Positions 11,569 to 21,906 of a stretch of 64,000 nt of DNA are shown here, piece after piece. How positions within the stretch are numbered: position 1 is the first letter of the stretch; each line of letters starts with the position of its first letter. The notes under the pieces are model-generated. The model saw only the letters and a program-made list of their open reading frames with translations, searched no databases and was not told the origin of the DNA. Source of the DNA: Punctularia strigosozonata HHB-11173 SS5 (lineage: Eukaryota > Basidiomycota > Agaricomycetes > Corticiales > Punctulariaceae); contig NW_006767443.1 in NCBI RefSeq assembly GCF_000264995.1, positions 734,170 through 798,169 of the forward strand. The letters are read 5' to 3'. The position numbers were made by a program, and so were the translations under genes.

Positions 11569-12077
11569 ACACTGGGTCTGTAACTGCATTCTTAGACCAA
11601 AGAATAATGTAAAAATCCTATAAAACCTTTAAAACTTCCCATGATTTTATACAGAGGAAATCTTGAACCAGATTAATCATTTTCAACATAGCTAAAAGTT
11701 TCAAACAGAAATCTTATAGATGTATCACTATTTCTTCATTGCATTTTAGGCTCTAGAAGTTTGAAACCATGTATCTCCATAGTTATTTATGATTCTCATT
11801 ATGAGAAAATTGAAACCTGATTCAATAGTTCTTTAATCTTGTTGCTTGGTTAACAGACTGGTTCCAGATTTTTATGGCAGGAAATATTTTACAAAAATCT
11901 TAAAAGAGACAAAGGAATTTTTTCAACATCTAGATCATACTTTTGTGAGTAAAAGTTCAGATGCCAGTTTACCATCTTTACAAAATCCTTTGGGCTAAAA
12001 ATGTTTTAAAGGTTTTGAAGTTGTATAAGATTTTTTCATCACTTTTAGAACCAAAAATGCAGTCACAGACCCAGTGT
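11569..12077. mobile_element. Decayed foldback (TIR) element
   Basis: The left end (ACACTGGGTCTGTAACTGCA at 11569) is the near-exact reverse complement of the right end, which finishes CACAGACCCAGTGT at 12077. Inside the termini, AAAAATCCTATAAAACCTTT on the left resembles the complement of the right half with many mismatches, so the whole ~510 bases can fold back. The element is AT-rich and has no transposase frame. Target duplications are not obvious. It is probably an old MITE. Confidence 0.6.
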
Positions 12078-12485
12078 CAACAATTGTACTTACCACTTGA
12101 TGTCAGATGGAATGTTCCTATACCATCATCCTCCACATGGTTAGGGTCGGATAACTTATCCACATCATACCTGTCGGAGTCCTCATTACTATTGGATGCA
12201 TCATTGGTACCAACAGCACTATTGCCGTCTGATTTCAATATTAGTTATACAATTGCCCGGTCAGTGTGATCCTATCCTGCCTTGCTCTTTCTCCGTAAGT
12301 CTAAGTGACTTCCTCTGAGCTTGCTCTGGTACTCTGAGAAGCTCACATTTTTTTTTCACTCCCTTTTTCACTTCTTACAGCTTTTGCAGAATCCACAAGT
12401 CCTGAGCATGTGGCTTAACAATTGCAAATGGCAGGCCTGTAGAGATACTTGGTGAGACCTTTCCTGACAGGCAGACAGGCTAACT

Positions 12486-14674
12486 TACTCCCAATGCATA
12501 TTTTCTTGGAACCCCTTAGGAAACGATAAAGATGCGTGAGTGGAAGATGTGTTGTTATCCGCTATATCACACCTGCCATTGTTGTCTCTACCTTTGTAAC
12601 TCCCCTTGCGCTCCTTAAAAGGGAGCGCACCACCGGAACCCAAAGGCTCTGTGGTGACATCGGTAACTATTGTGTAAGTTAAATGGCAGAAAAAATTATT
12701 TGGGTGATAACTGATCGTGCCCCACCGATTTTGCCAAAAGATGAGAGTTGACAAATGTGGTAGCAGAAATATAGTCCTTGAGATGTTGAATCTCCTCCTG
12801 CCACTCAGCCATCAACATAGATCCAGTTCCTGCAGGCTGGCTGGTGGGAGCATGAGGCCAGGGCTGGGCTGGGATACAGCTATCTCCGTCACAAATAGAT
12901 ACTGGTCCCAGGAGCTTGTTGGCATTGATCTGGACGTCCCAGTCCTCAGGTAGCCAGTCCTGAGCCATCTTGGTTGTCTGTATGATGGAGCACCCTACGA
13001 GCTCCAGCATAGATCGCTGGTCCATGATGATGAGTTCATGGGATAAGGTACATTGTCGGAGGCACAGACGAGTTTGTGTGCGCTGAAGGATAATATATGA
13101 GAGTCAAATACGTCAAGAGCACACAAAGCTCACCTGTATCCAAGTACAGAAGGATCAATATTGAATAACGAGGTGTTTGGCTTGTGGTGTGGAAATAAAA
13201 TGACTGGAGCAACTCCAAAAGAAATCTTGGGAAGGAGCATAGCTGATGCAGGATTGCCAGACCACCATGGGGCTGATCTGCCTCGCATCTTTTACGCATG
13301 GTGGAGCAGCTGGAGCTTGACCCCCATGTCTAGTGTTTCCATGGAACAGGGTCGATGAGGGATAGTCTAAAAGAACAAAGACACCAATACATACGAAGAA
13401 AAATAGGACACCACTATACCAAAGATCAAAGGAGGGGCAATCAATGGGAATCGGGTCAACCACGTTGGAATGGTTGATTAGAGGAAGATTGGGCTCTTCT
13501 CCTTCTCCAAAAGAAGGGTCAGTGATCATGTCTGACAGCATCCAGGACATATCACCCGGGTCTTTGTGGTTACCCTGGGCTCAGGCCAGAGTATTGGTTT
13601 TCTCGTGTGGTTTGGAATCAGGCTCCAGGAGTGGTGTTGGTGTTCCTATGAAGATTTGCGCCTATGAGAGCCATAACTGGTGGAATGTCTTCCTTGCTTA
13701 CCGGAGCTGTGCAATACTACAGACAATAGGTTTAGCTGCCAAGATGGGTATAGTATGTTCTCATATTGGCCAATCTGCAGTATATTCACAAGTCCTATGT
13801 TACATTCCACGTTACACTGATACGTGGTAGGAGTTGTCTCGATTGCCAGCATGCTCATCTCTGCACATATCTGTCAGGATATAGAGGTGAGTTAAAAGAT
13901 GTGGCAAGAACTTTTTGACATACCCTGATGGTTTTGGCTTGGAAGTTCTTGAACTCCTCCAGGTTGTTCTGCTTGAGATCGTCCATAGGATTGGACATAC
14001 CCGGCTGCTTCTGGATGCTAGCTGAGAGGCTATACACTGGTGGCTCCCTGCCCATACATGTGGGTGGCTGGTTGGGTACCGGTCTAAGGCGCTCAAAATA
14101 TGTGCCGCCTTCGCCCATATTGTTGGGCTTGCCTTGGGTCAGGAACTCCAGATCACCCAGCACAGTCTGAGCTTGTGCTTCTTGAATTTTGCTACCTGCT
14201 CCAGGGACCATATACCCCTTCATCCAAATGAGAGGATTTCCAGACCAAAGATTTAAACAAGATGTACTGATCGTAATGTGCAAATAGCATCACATCATCT
14301 TTGGGTTCGCAAGACCCATGGATGTTGTGCACATAAAACACACATCCTGGCATAACTATCTGCCATCCTAATAAACAGGTTTAGATGGTGCCATATTAAG
14401 GTGATGTATCATGAACCATCCTGTCATACCACCCCTTCTAGTGTAGGCAGCAGCTGGTCCTTGGCGGCCAATGCAAGCCGCTGACAGGTTGGCTGGTCTC
14501 ATCTAAGGACAATGGGTGGACACCGTCATTTCCTATGTACTTGAAAATGGGAAGCATGTAATTGGACTGGTTGGGATTGTCAGGCAAGACCTCCAAGTCC
14601 GCATCAAGCTCATATTGACCTAGAATGGGATGAACAGGCATGGTGAGTTTGGGGGGTGGGAGCAAACAGAACAA
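12486..14674 (-). other. Unrecognised exon-like frames on the minus strand
   Basis: A series of minus-strand frames looks like exons of one or two decayed genes. From upstream to downstream, about 14640 begins MPVHPILGQYELDADLEVLP, followed by NYMLPIFKYIGNDGVHPLSL. Next, 14283-13855 contains SGNPLIWMKGYMVPGAGSK and MDDLKQNNLEEFKNFQAKTI. Then 13550-13155 contains MSWMLSDMITDPSFGEGEEP. Finally 13025-12696 contains MAQDWLPEDWDVQINANKLL and EWQEEIQHLKDYISATTF. Intron-like breaks fall between them. I do not recognise the family. The repeat-rich setting suggests a mobile-element gene or a lineage-specific gene carried with one. Confidence 0.4.
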
Positions 14675-16916
14675 GGAGCAGAAGACTTGTATAAGTGACG
14701 GCTTGGCCTACGGCAGGCGGTGCAAACATAGAACATGGCAAATGCATTCATTGGGCGCTGATGAAATCTTACAGGAATGTAGAAAGAGCATGTACACAAA
14801 CAAGCCAGCACGTCCTCATGTCACGGTTGGTAGTATCAACCTGAGCATTCAGCTCTGTCAGCAAATACTGAACCTCTTTACTTGCATTAGCCCCATGGAG
14901 TAGTGGTTGAAATTGTCCCTGACTGTTAAGCTGTGTGAATGAGAGTAGATTAATGGTACCTGGATCTATTCCCCCTGTAGGTAAACATTCTGCAATTAAC
15001 TGTGGTAGTGCTACTGTGGCAGGCTACCCCTGCCTGGCCCACACCCGTGCTGCTGCCTCTTGACCTGTAACCATGTCACGGGTCGATCATCACCAACCAT
15101 TGCCCATCATCACCGACTGTCCTCTGACGTCTCCTCCGCTCTTTGCCGCTGGTCCTCCAACAGATCTCCGGCAGACTTTTTGTATCTTTGATTCTCCCAT
15201 GTTCCCTTTGTTTGTCCTTGCTCATTTTCACACTGTATTCTTCTCCCTTGTTCCCGGTTTCCTTGGTACTGATCCCCTTTGTGTTCCACATGTACTTGAG
15301 ATCTTCTTCCCTGTTCCCTTTGTCTGTCACATGTCGATCCAGACTGATCTACGCCAATCTGCTCCGCTGATCTTCACCAATCTTCTCCGACTTCTTTGCT
15401 GACATCGATCACACCTTCCCATTTCGGCCAAGAGTGGAATACGCTTATCACATGCACCGGGCCACCGGCGGCTCAACACCCTGGTGGTTCCAGATCTCTG
15501 AACGGATTCAACTCTGACTTTCCTGATTCCTGTTCCCTTTGTCTGACATCATAGTTTCCCTTTGTAGACTTTAGTTTCCTGTCGCTTGCGACGGATCTTT
15601 CGGACCGTTCTTTCTGCCTCTTCTCCAGATATGTTCCCTTTGTATTCCATACGTTACCTGTACCATAGATCTTCAGTTCAAATATCGACTAAGCCTCTCT
15701 CTCTCTCTCCCTGCGGACTCAGAGCGCATAGCAGGCTAGCGCATGAGCTTAGGCTTGGTCCGCATCCGTACTTGACTTCACCGATCTCTCTGGCTTACCA
15801 ACTCAACGCCGACGCGTTGTCAAACAAGTTTTGTGTTGGTGTCGAAGAGGCGAGAGGAATTCTTGAGGCGATGGAGGTGTATCACCGATTCTTCAGCTTC
15901 TTCTGCAAAACTCCTGGGGTCCTGGTCTATCTAAGTCGGGGATTGCTCAGTTGGCCGTCAGTTATTGAACCTGACTTAAATTTGATGAGACAAGCTTCTT
16001 GTGAGCTCGTCGGCGATACCTAAAAAAGGTAAGATGTGAGTAGGCCTAAATGGAAGGCTTGAGGGATCCTGTGTTGAGGTCTTGTGAGACGTGCTGAGCG
16101 CCGAAGTTCCTTAAAAAATAAAGAGAGAGGTCAGCTGTTCCTTTGGTCGCGAAGATGATAGAGCAAGGGAAACAAATTCGAACAGCCTATGGTGGCTGTG
16201 TAGAGTCGATAGAGGAGCTGTCCAGGCACTCAAGGCCTGAAAGAGAGGGTTCAGCAGACAACTGCCAGGCACGATTAGAGTGGAACTGATTGACTGCTCA
16301 TTCATGCCGGTTTGGCTACATTTTATACTCCTTAGCTAGGCCAGTTTTCTGAGTCACATTAGTAATCTTAGCAGTGCTGAGTCAGCTTCTGACTCAGCTG
16401 GGTCACGGTTTGTCATATGCTGACTAAGATCAGGTACTGCTTGGTAATCCTTTCCTGATATGGTCAGACTTTCCTGGGCTAGTTTTAAGGTACACATTTA
16501 GTCTATTCTACTTGAAGTGTATACTACTAAGTGAAATGAAGGCTACAGAATCAATTTAAAATGGAGGTATTTGAGCAATTCCACACCTATTCACTTTAGG
16601 GGCGGGACAGCATCTCTGACTTATCTCATCTCTATCTTTGAGTTCTCCTTTTTGTTTCTTCTTATTCTTTGTCTTTACCTTTTGAACTTCGGTCCTCCGA
16701 CCCTGTTGACCCTTCCGTATTCGTTTTTGACAAAATCCAGGTCAGTTCGCGCTGTCGCGCACCAAATCTGTTTGGTGCTCGGACATAGCCAAAACACACA
16801 AATTCACAACGTATTGTGATCACGTGATTAGAAAGTTGTGACGCGTAGACGCCATGCCCACAACACGTGTTCAGGAATAGGCAACCCCCACTGTACACAC
16901 CAACTACCCAGTCAGC
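14675..16916. other. Non-coding stretch with short repeated motifs
   Basis: No convincing gene. It includes a CT-rich part (15120-15720) with the TTCCCTTTGT cluster described separately. There is also a 10-bp inverted repeat GCTGAGTCAG/CTGACTCAGC with a 3-nt spacer near 16376-16400. A 145-codon frame at 15586-16023 lacks recognisable motifs and runs through pyrimidine-rich DNA. Confidence 0.4.
15202..15643 (+). repeat. Dispersed TTCCCTTTGT decamer cluster
   Basis: The exact decamer TTCCCTTTGT occurs at 15202, 15314, 15533, 15556 and 15634, with near-copies between them (TTCCCGGTTTCCTTGG, CCCCTTTGTGTTCC). A sixth exact copy sits at 17967. The flanks are not alike, so this is not a simple tandem repeat. 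It may be a diverged minisatellite, or protein-binding sites within an element. Confidence 0.5.
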
Positions 16917-17894
16917 ATGCAGGTGTTTAGAGCAATTGCCAAATACATATGGCATAGTCTAATGAAATGGGCGAAGCCCTTTTCTGTTGATCCTCACCCA
17001 CCCGAACACACTCTGCTAGCCGATAACGAGACCACTGCACTTCTCACACAGGCCGAGAGGTCGTCACTCCCTCAGTACATCAGGGTTCTGTTTCTGCAGC
17101 GCCCCAAAAAGGTCAACCACATCGAGGTCCACGTCACTACTACTGTCAAATTCATACCAGAATACCAGACGCGTCGGCCCAGAGCTTCTCCCTACCAGCC
17201 TATTGAGGCAGCCAACCTTTTCCTTCGTGCACCTCCTCTATGTTTGCAGTTCTTAGCACTCAACCCGTGGCTACATGGTCCACAAATCTTCTTCCTACTC
17301 GACGGTCCTCCATTTGCTACCAATATCCTGCAGCCCGGCAACGTAATGTGTTAACGTCTTATGTTCGGAAACAAGATAATGGCCGCTAGTGCCTGTATCT
17401 CTTACATCCTGGAAGAGAAGGTCAGAGACTACATCATCTATGTCACTCGGATGCACAAGAGATACCGCTCGCACAATAATATCTTTGGGCAAATGGCCGA
17501 TGCATACTACCATATCGCCGCTTCAAGAAGCCGTATGCCCATCGATTCAGGAGTAGGGTACCTCGTCGTTGTCGCCAAGTACAGCGACAATAAGCGCGAA
17601 CCACAGCTTCCTCCCATCAAGAAGGAATATGGACCCCTCCCCTTCGGCTGTCCTGTCACCATCGCAAAACTAGTGGTCGCTACCAATGTCACTCTACATT
17701 TACAACGACACTCCCTTCCCCTCCTCCCTCTCAACGATCGACGCCTCCGCCCCAAAAACATACCTGTCAATATGACCCGCTCGTCCCTGTTTATGGGTCA
17801 CCCACACTTATACCCCCTGATAGCTGACTATATCGAGGGGAAGGATAACACTGCTCTCAAAATCTTGGAGGAAGAGTCCCGCGCCGCCCTTTAA
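16917..17894 (+). pseudogene. Hypothetical protein frame with one in-frame stop
   Basis: The 145-codon frame starting MQVFRAIAKYIWHSLMKWAK and the 177-codon frame from 17361 (MFGNKIMAASACISYIL) are in the same phase and separated only by TAA at 17352-17354 plus two codons. Together they make about 325 codons ending KILEEESRAAL at 17894. Either a single nonsense change broke the gene, or a 33-nt GT-AG segment at 17341-17373 is removed, which would restore the frame but is shorter than other introns here. The protein has no motif I recognise. It stands alone in repeat-rich DNA, so it may be a passenger of a mobile element. Confidence 0.45.
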
Positions 17895-18019
17895 ACTAGG
17901 CATCCAGATACTGGACATACCTTTCTTGCAAGAATATTTACGGTTACGATAACCGCACGATAAGATTTCCCTTTGTATAAGTATATTTCTGATCTTGGAC
18001 TAGTGTCGTTTCAGATTTG

Positions 18020-18350
18020 TGTATATTGTTGCCCATTTGTATATTGCTCCCTCCACACTTTGTATATCACCAGGAACTTCATATATCGTCAGGACCCTCG
18101 TATATCGTCAGGAAACTCGTATATCGCCATCATCTAGTAGATCGTTAGTCCCTCGTATATCGTCATTGTCATCGTGCTTGTATATCATCTTAGGCTGTTT
18201 TATGTTTGTGTTTTGTACTAGTACTCAAAGTAGATAGATCACAAGTACCTCGTTTCAATCTCTCGTATATCGCCTATCGCCACCTCGTTTATCAAGTAGC
18301 TCATTCGTTAGAACTAAAGAGTTGTATATGAACTGTCGTATATAGTTCGT
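18020..18350 (+). repeat. Degenerate TCGTATATCGTC minisatellite
   Basis: Variants of CTCGTATATCGTCAGGA recur at least eight times between 18060 and 18275: CATATATCGTCAGGA, CTCGTATATCGTCAGGA, CTCGTATATCGCC, CTCGTATATCGTCATTG, CTTGTATATC and others. They grade into TGTATAT variants at both ends. Spacing is roughly 15-35 bases and irregular. No coding frame crosses it. Confidence 0.65.
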
Positions 18351-18971
18351 TTCAGAAGTAACATAGCCACGACCCAGTAGGTATAAGTACTGTCTTTGTA
18401 GTAGTAATGAGCAAGTACTCTTTTCCCCTCGAATCTGCCCCCTATAGTGCTAAGTTGCACTATATTTGTCTATCCACTGCAATAGTTGCAGTATCGTCAT
18501 CTGCTTTATCTTCTCTTACATTCTCTGGAGCTCACTCGCGGAGCCCATCCTAATTTAGTCTTTGACCTTCCTATTTAGGTCATCTTCTCCACATCTTCTT
18601 CGGCTCTAGTACGCAGCCATTCTACACAACACATCCCTCATCCGAACAAATCAGGCAATCTCCCGAGTCTCTCACAGACCCCGGAAACCTGAGTCTATTG
18701 TGTGTCTACACACATTTATAGCACGACAGCGCTACAGCTCCATGAATCTCTTGAGGGACGTGGATTGAAATGATGCAGGTATGAACAGTGCATCACATGG
18801 ATTGAGCAGGAGCCCTGAGCAGCATATGGATGGACAGTGGAACCTATGTGTATGGGCGCGGCGTCAGTCATGACTCATTGGACGCAAATGGTGTCCTCTC
18901 TGAAGCTTCAGCATACCCGCTTTATCCAGCCTCTGGGAGTCCGTCGCAACTTCGTAGAAAGGCCAGAGGGT
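18351..18971. other. No gene seen
   Basis: Unremarkable non-coding DNA between the minisatellite and the MITE. It includes the complementary pair TAAGTTGCACTATA and CACTGCAATAGTTGCAGTAT as weak hairpin material. No frame has coding character. Confidence 0.4.
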
Positions 18972-19190
18972 TACTGTAGTTTTACGACCTTAGGTTCGTC
19001 TCCTGTCCCCTGGCAGCCCTAACTGAACCTAATTTCCCGGTCCTGAACTGATTGTGGGAATTCTGCTTCTTACTGTGTGAATATTCTAAGCTGACTCCAG
19101 TCAGTTTGCGAACTTCCCATGGCCCTGAACTTGCAGCTGTCCCCTGTCCCCCAGGAGGTGGACCGAACTTAAGGTCATAAAACTACAGTA
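18972..19190. mobile_element. Mariner-type MITE with TA target duplication
   Basis: The segment begins TA-CTGTAGTTTTACGACC (18972) and ends GGTCATAAAACTACAG-TA (19190). About 28 terminal bases pair with two or three mismatches. The outermost TA on both sides fits the dinucleotide duplication made by Tc1/mariner transposases. The inner parts also match in inverted fashion (CCTGTCCCC near 19002 against GGGGGACAGGGG when the right side is complemented). At about 215 bases with no frame it is a nonautonomous element. Confidence 0.7.
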
Positions 19191-19290
19191 TTGAAATGAT
19201 AGGCAGTCCGTTTGAGACACCGAACAGACTCGGAAAATAGAGCCCAGTGAAAAGTGCCTCTATAATACTGAATTGCCTAGAATAGGCTGA

Positions 19291-19644
19291 TGTCATGGCA
19301 CGCCTCCAGTATTCATCTCTCCCTGTTTCCCCCGCATTCCCCACATGCTCTTTTTACCCTTTCAGGTTTCCTAGGAGCTCCCAGATGCTCCTTCTATTCT
19401 TTCAGGTTTCCTAGGAGCTCCATACATTCTTCTATCCTTCCGGGTCTCCTAGGGCCTCCGCACATTGGGTGGCTTTCCTAGGCCGTTCCACTGGTCACGT
19501 GCCGGGCACCCGAGGAGCCTCCCTCTCTCTCATTGGACCATCCCTTGTGTTTCTGATGGATTACTCAGCTACTATATAGTTGCCTGTCGCACCAGGGAGC
19601 AACTCAGACTTGTTCTCTCAGTTGCTTCCCTGCCTTGTGCGACA
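19291..19644 (+). mobile_element. LTR-like sequence, forward copy
   Basis: The sequence starts TGTCATGGCACGCCTCC and ends CCTTGTGCGACA, the TG...CA ends expected of a long terminal repeat. It carries a TATA-like ACTATATAG at 19571-19579. The 3' end (CTCAGTTGCTTCCCTGCC to GCGACA) is repeated once more at 19680-19707. Internally TTTCAGGTTTCCTAGGAGCTCC is partly duplicated (19360-19425). No polymerase or integrase frame is adjacent, so this behaves like a solo LTR. A reverse-oriented relative follows at 19923-20307. Confidence 0.55.
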
Positions 19645-19707
19645 GGTATGTGTATTCATCTCATATCTCTGTATATATTCTCAGTTGCTTCCCTGCCTTG
19701 TGCGACA

Positions 19708-19859
19708 GCGTCTCCACCGCCATCCTGGAGGATCTGCGCCGCTCCTAGGAGCTCCAGCGCGTACTCTGACATTCCGCAAGTACCAAGGCCCGCACTGTCA
19801 GAGTACGCGCTGGAGCTCCTAGGAGCGGCGCAGATCCTCCAGGATGGCGGTGGAGACGC
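19708..19859. repeat. Perfect palindromic core joining two inverted LTR-like copies
   Basis: Bases 19708-19771 reappear as their reverse complement at 19796-19859, leaving a 24-nt loop (19772-19795). The arms then continue into the LTR-like sequences, so the overall inverted repeat spans about 19291-20307. It is perfect or nearly so close to the centre and diverged by very roughly 15 percent (estimated by eye) further out. Confidence 0.75.
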
Positions 19860-19922
19860 TGTCGCACAAGGCAGGGAAGCAACTGAGAATATATACAGAG
19901 ATATGAGATGAATACACATACC

Positions 19923-20307
19923 TGTCGCACAAGGCAGGGAGGCAACTGAGAGAACAAGTCTGGGTTGCTCCCTGGTGCGACAGGCGACTATATAGAAGAT
20001 GAGTAATCCATCAGCGCAACGAAAGATGGTCCAATGAGAGAAGAGGAGGGTCCTCGGGTGCCCGACACGTGACCGGTGGAGCGGCCTAGGAAGGCCGCGC
20101 GAGTGCGGAGGCCCTAGGAGAGCCGAGCGATGGAACAAAATAGGGGAGATGCCAAAAGGAGGGCGCGGGAAGCCTAGGAGGGCGCGGGAGAGCGCGACCG
20201 AATAGGGAGACAGAAGTATTAGGGGGAATGAACGAAATGGGACAGAAGCGGGAGCAGAAAAAGAGAACAATGAGACATGAGGCGAGTGTGGGAGCCGTGC
20301 CCTGACA
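19923..20307 (-). mobile_element. LTR-like sequence, inverted copy
   Basis: Read on the minus strand, it begins TGTCAGGGCACGGCTCC at 20307 and ends TTGCCTCCCTGCCTTGTGCG then ACA at 19923, matching the forward copy end to end. A TATA-like TATATAG lies near 19986. A second terminal block (19860-19887) mirrors the extra one of the forward copy. The distal half differs from the forward copy at many positions, so the two are not a fresh duplication. Confidence 0.55.
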
Positions 20308-20328
20308 CGCACGATGGCGCCAGCAGCA

Positions 20329-21045
20329 TGGACTTTGGCAATGAGCTCGCCTCGCTTATCTCCACCTTGCACCGAACACCGGCGCCAACCTGGGTCCGCA
20401 GCACCAGTCTTCGCACGAGCGGTCCACGAGCGCCTACGCTGATGGCTACCGGCCCCCGACTCACAACATCTTCAACATCTCCGCCACACCAATGCACAAC
20501 CCGCACCTCACCGGCTCGGCGACCTTGTCTGGTGCGCCATTCTCCAAGTCGCACGCCTTCTCCCTCCTGCAGACAATCCACCGCCCGCCCGATCTTGGCG
20601 GCGCGCCCTCGCTCAGGACCCGTCACCACCACCACCACCACCCTGGCTCGCTGCACGACTTCTCCACCCCGGCGCACTTCAACTCGACCCTGCCCACGCT
20701 CAACTCATCCATGTGCTTCGACCCGCACCCACCGCAACCGCACGAGCAACAGCCGTCCTCGCTCGTGTCCTCCTCCTCGCACGTGCCCTCGAGTGCTCGC
20801 TCAACCAGTTGACCTGCTCACTCATGCCCTTGCCCATCACCTCTAATGGCTCCCGGCTGGGCACCAGCATCCCCTCGGACTCAGACTCCCGCTCTCGCTC
20901 CCGGGCACCCTCCAGCGGCCCCAGCCTGACCCGCACGCAGTCCATATCCCACGCCAAGCGCAACTCGATGTCCTCCGGCAGCCCCCAGCCCGGCCCGATC
21001 ATTGTCCCCTGCTCCTCCTCCTCCAAGATTATCTATACAACTGTT
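20329..21045 (+). pseudogene. Frameshifted fragment of a low-complexity protein gene
   Basis: Three plus-strand frames read on from one another only if two frameshifts are allowed. MDFGNELASLISTLHR (20329) is followed by HNIFNISATPMHNPHLTG, FSLLQTIHRPPDLGG, a His6 run and DFSTPAHFNSTLPTLNSSM. Then, in a third frame, come SRLGTSIPSDSDSRSRSRAP and TRTQSISHAKRNSMSSGSPQ. The style (His, Ser/Pro and Arg/Ser tracts) is that of a disordered region of a fungal regulatory protein, but the family is not recognised. It starts 22 bases beyond the inverted LTR-like copy, suggesting that element insertion or transduction truncated it. Confidence 0.45.
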
Positions 21046-21906
21046 GGACAGTGTTGTAGTGTAGCACCGAATAAGAGTGTTTTCTATTCGGATATACCCT
21101 AAGGCCCGATAATTGGCCCACAACAGAAATTCGAAGGGATTCAGGGGAATAAGATGTGCACCCAATACTACCTTCGTATGTGTTTGAATGTGGTGGAATA
21201 ACAGCCCCTCGAAGCACTAGCAATACGACCGTATACCGAGTAATTCATGTGGCAGTGTCAAACAGTGTAAAAATGCACGCATGGCCGAATACCATTGAAT
21301 AAATTGACGGTACCATCGCGAAAAACACCCTCGTCTGTGCTCTCGCTTAGTCTCGCTTATCTTAGCCGGCCGGTCTCACGATTCGAGCAGATTCGAGGAC
21401 ATATATCACATTTTCACCGGGAATAGAGGCCAACATGTATTCCCACGGCACATCTCTCCGAGCTACAACCCCTCATCAGAAAGAACGCGAGGCATTGCCC
21501 TTTCTTAGGTCTGACGATAACAAGTCGTTAGATTGTGAGCTGTAGAGCCGATGGCTAGCCAAGCGCAGCCAAGCTCACCAACCTGCCAGCAGACGCACAT
21601 AACCAATGTGCTCCCCTTCTTGGGGCATACCGCGCTTGACGGGTGAGAACAACATATGCCATTATCAATGAGTAAATTACGTGCATGTTACCACGTCGTA
21701 AAGCAGATCTACGGCAGGCATCTACCGTCTTCGGTATCAGACCGGAGACGTCCGGCAGCAAGCCGGGCGTGCTGCATTCGGAACCGAAGACATCGCAGTT
21801 GCAGGAATAAGAGCCCCGTAACTGGGACGATCACCTTGGACTGTAACAATGCATACAGCGATGCGCGAAATTTGCAGCTTTGATGGGCCTCACCCGGCAA
21901 GGCAGG
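21046..21906. other. Intergenic region, no gene seen
   Basis: No gene or clear repeat is recognised between the broken fragment and the carrier gene's 3' end. Short frames on both strands lack coding character. Confidence 0.45.

Noticed and set aside
19656-20372. 238-codon minus-strand frame through the palindrome
   Set aside because: It exists only because the LTR-like sequences are read in both directions; the same peptide segment appears in both arms. Not a gene.
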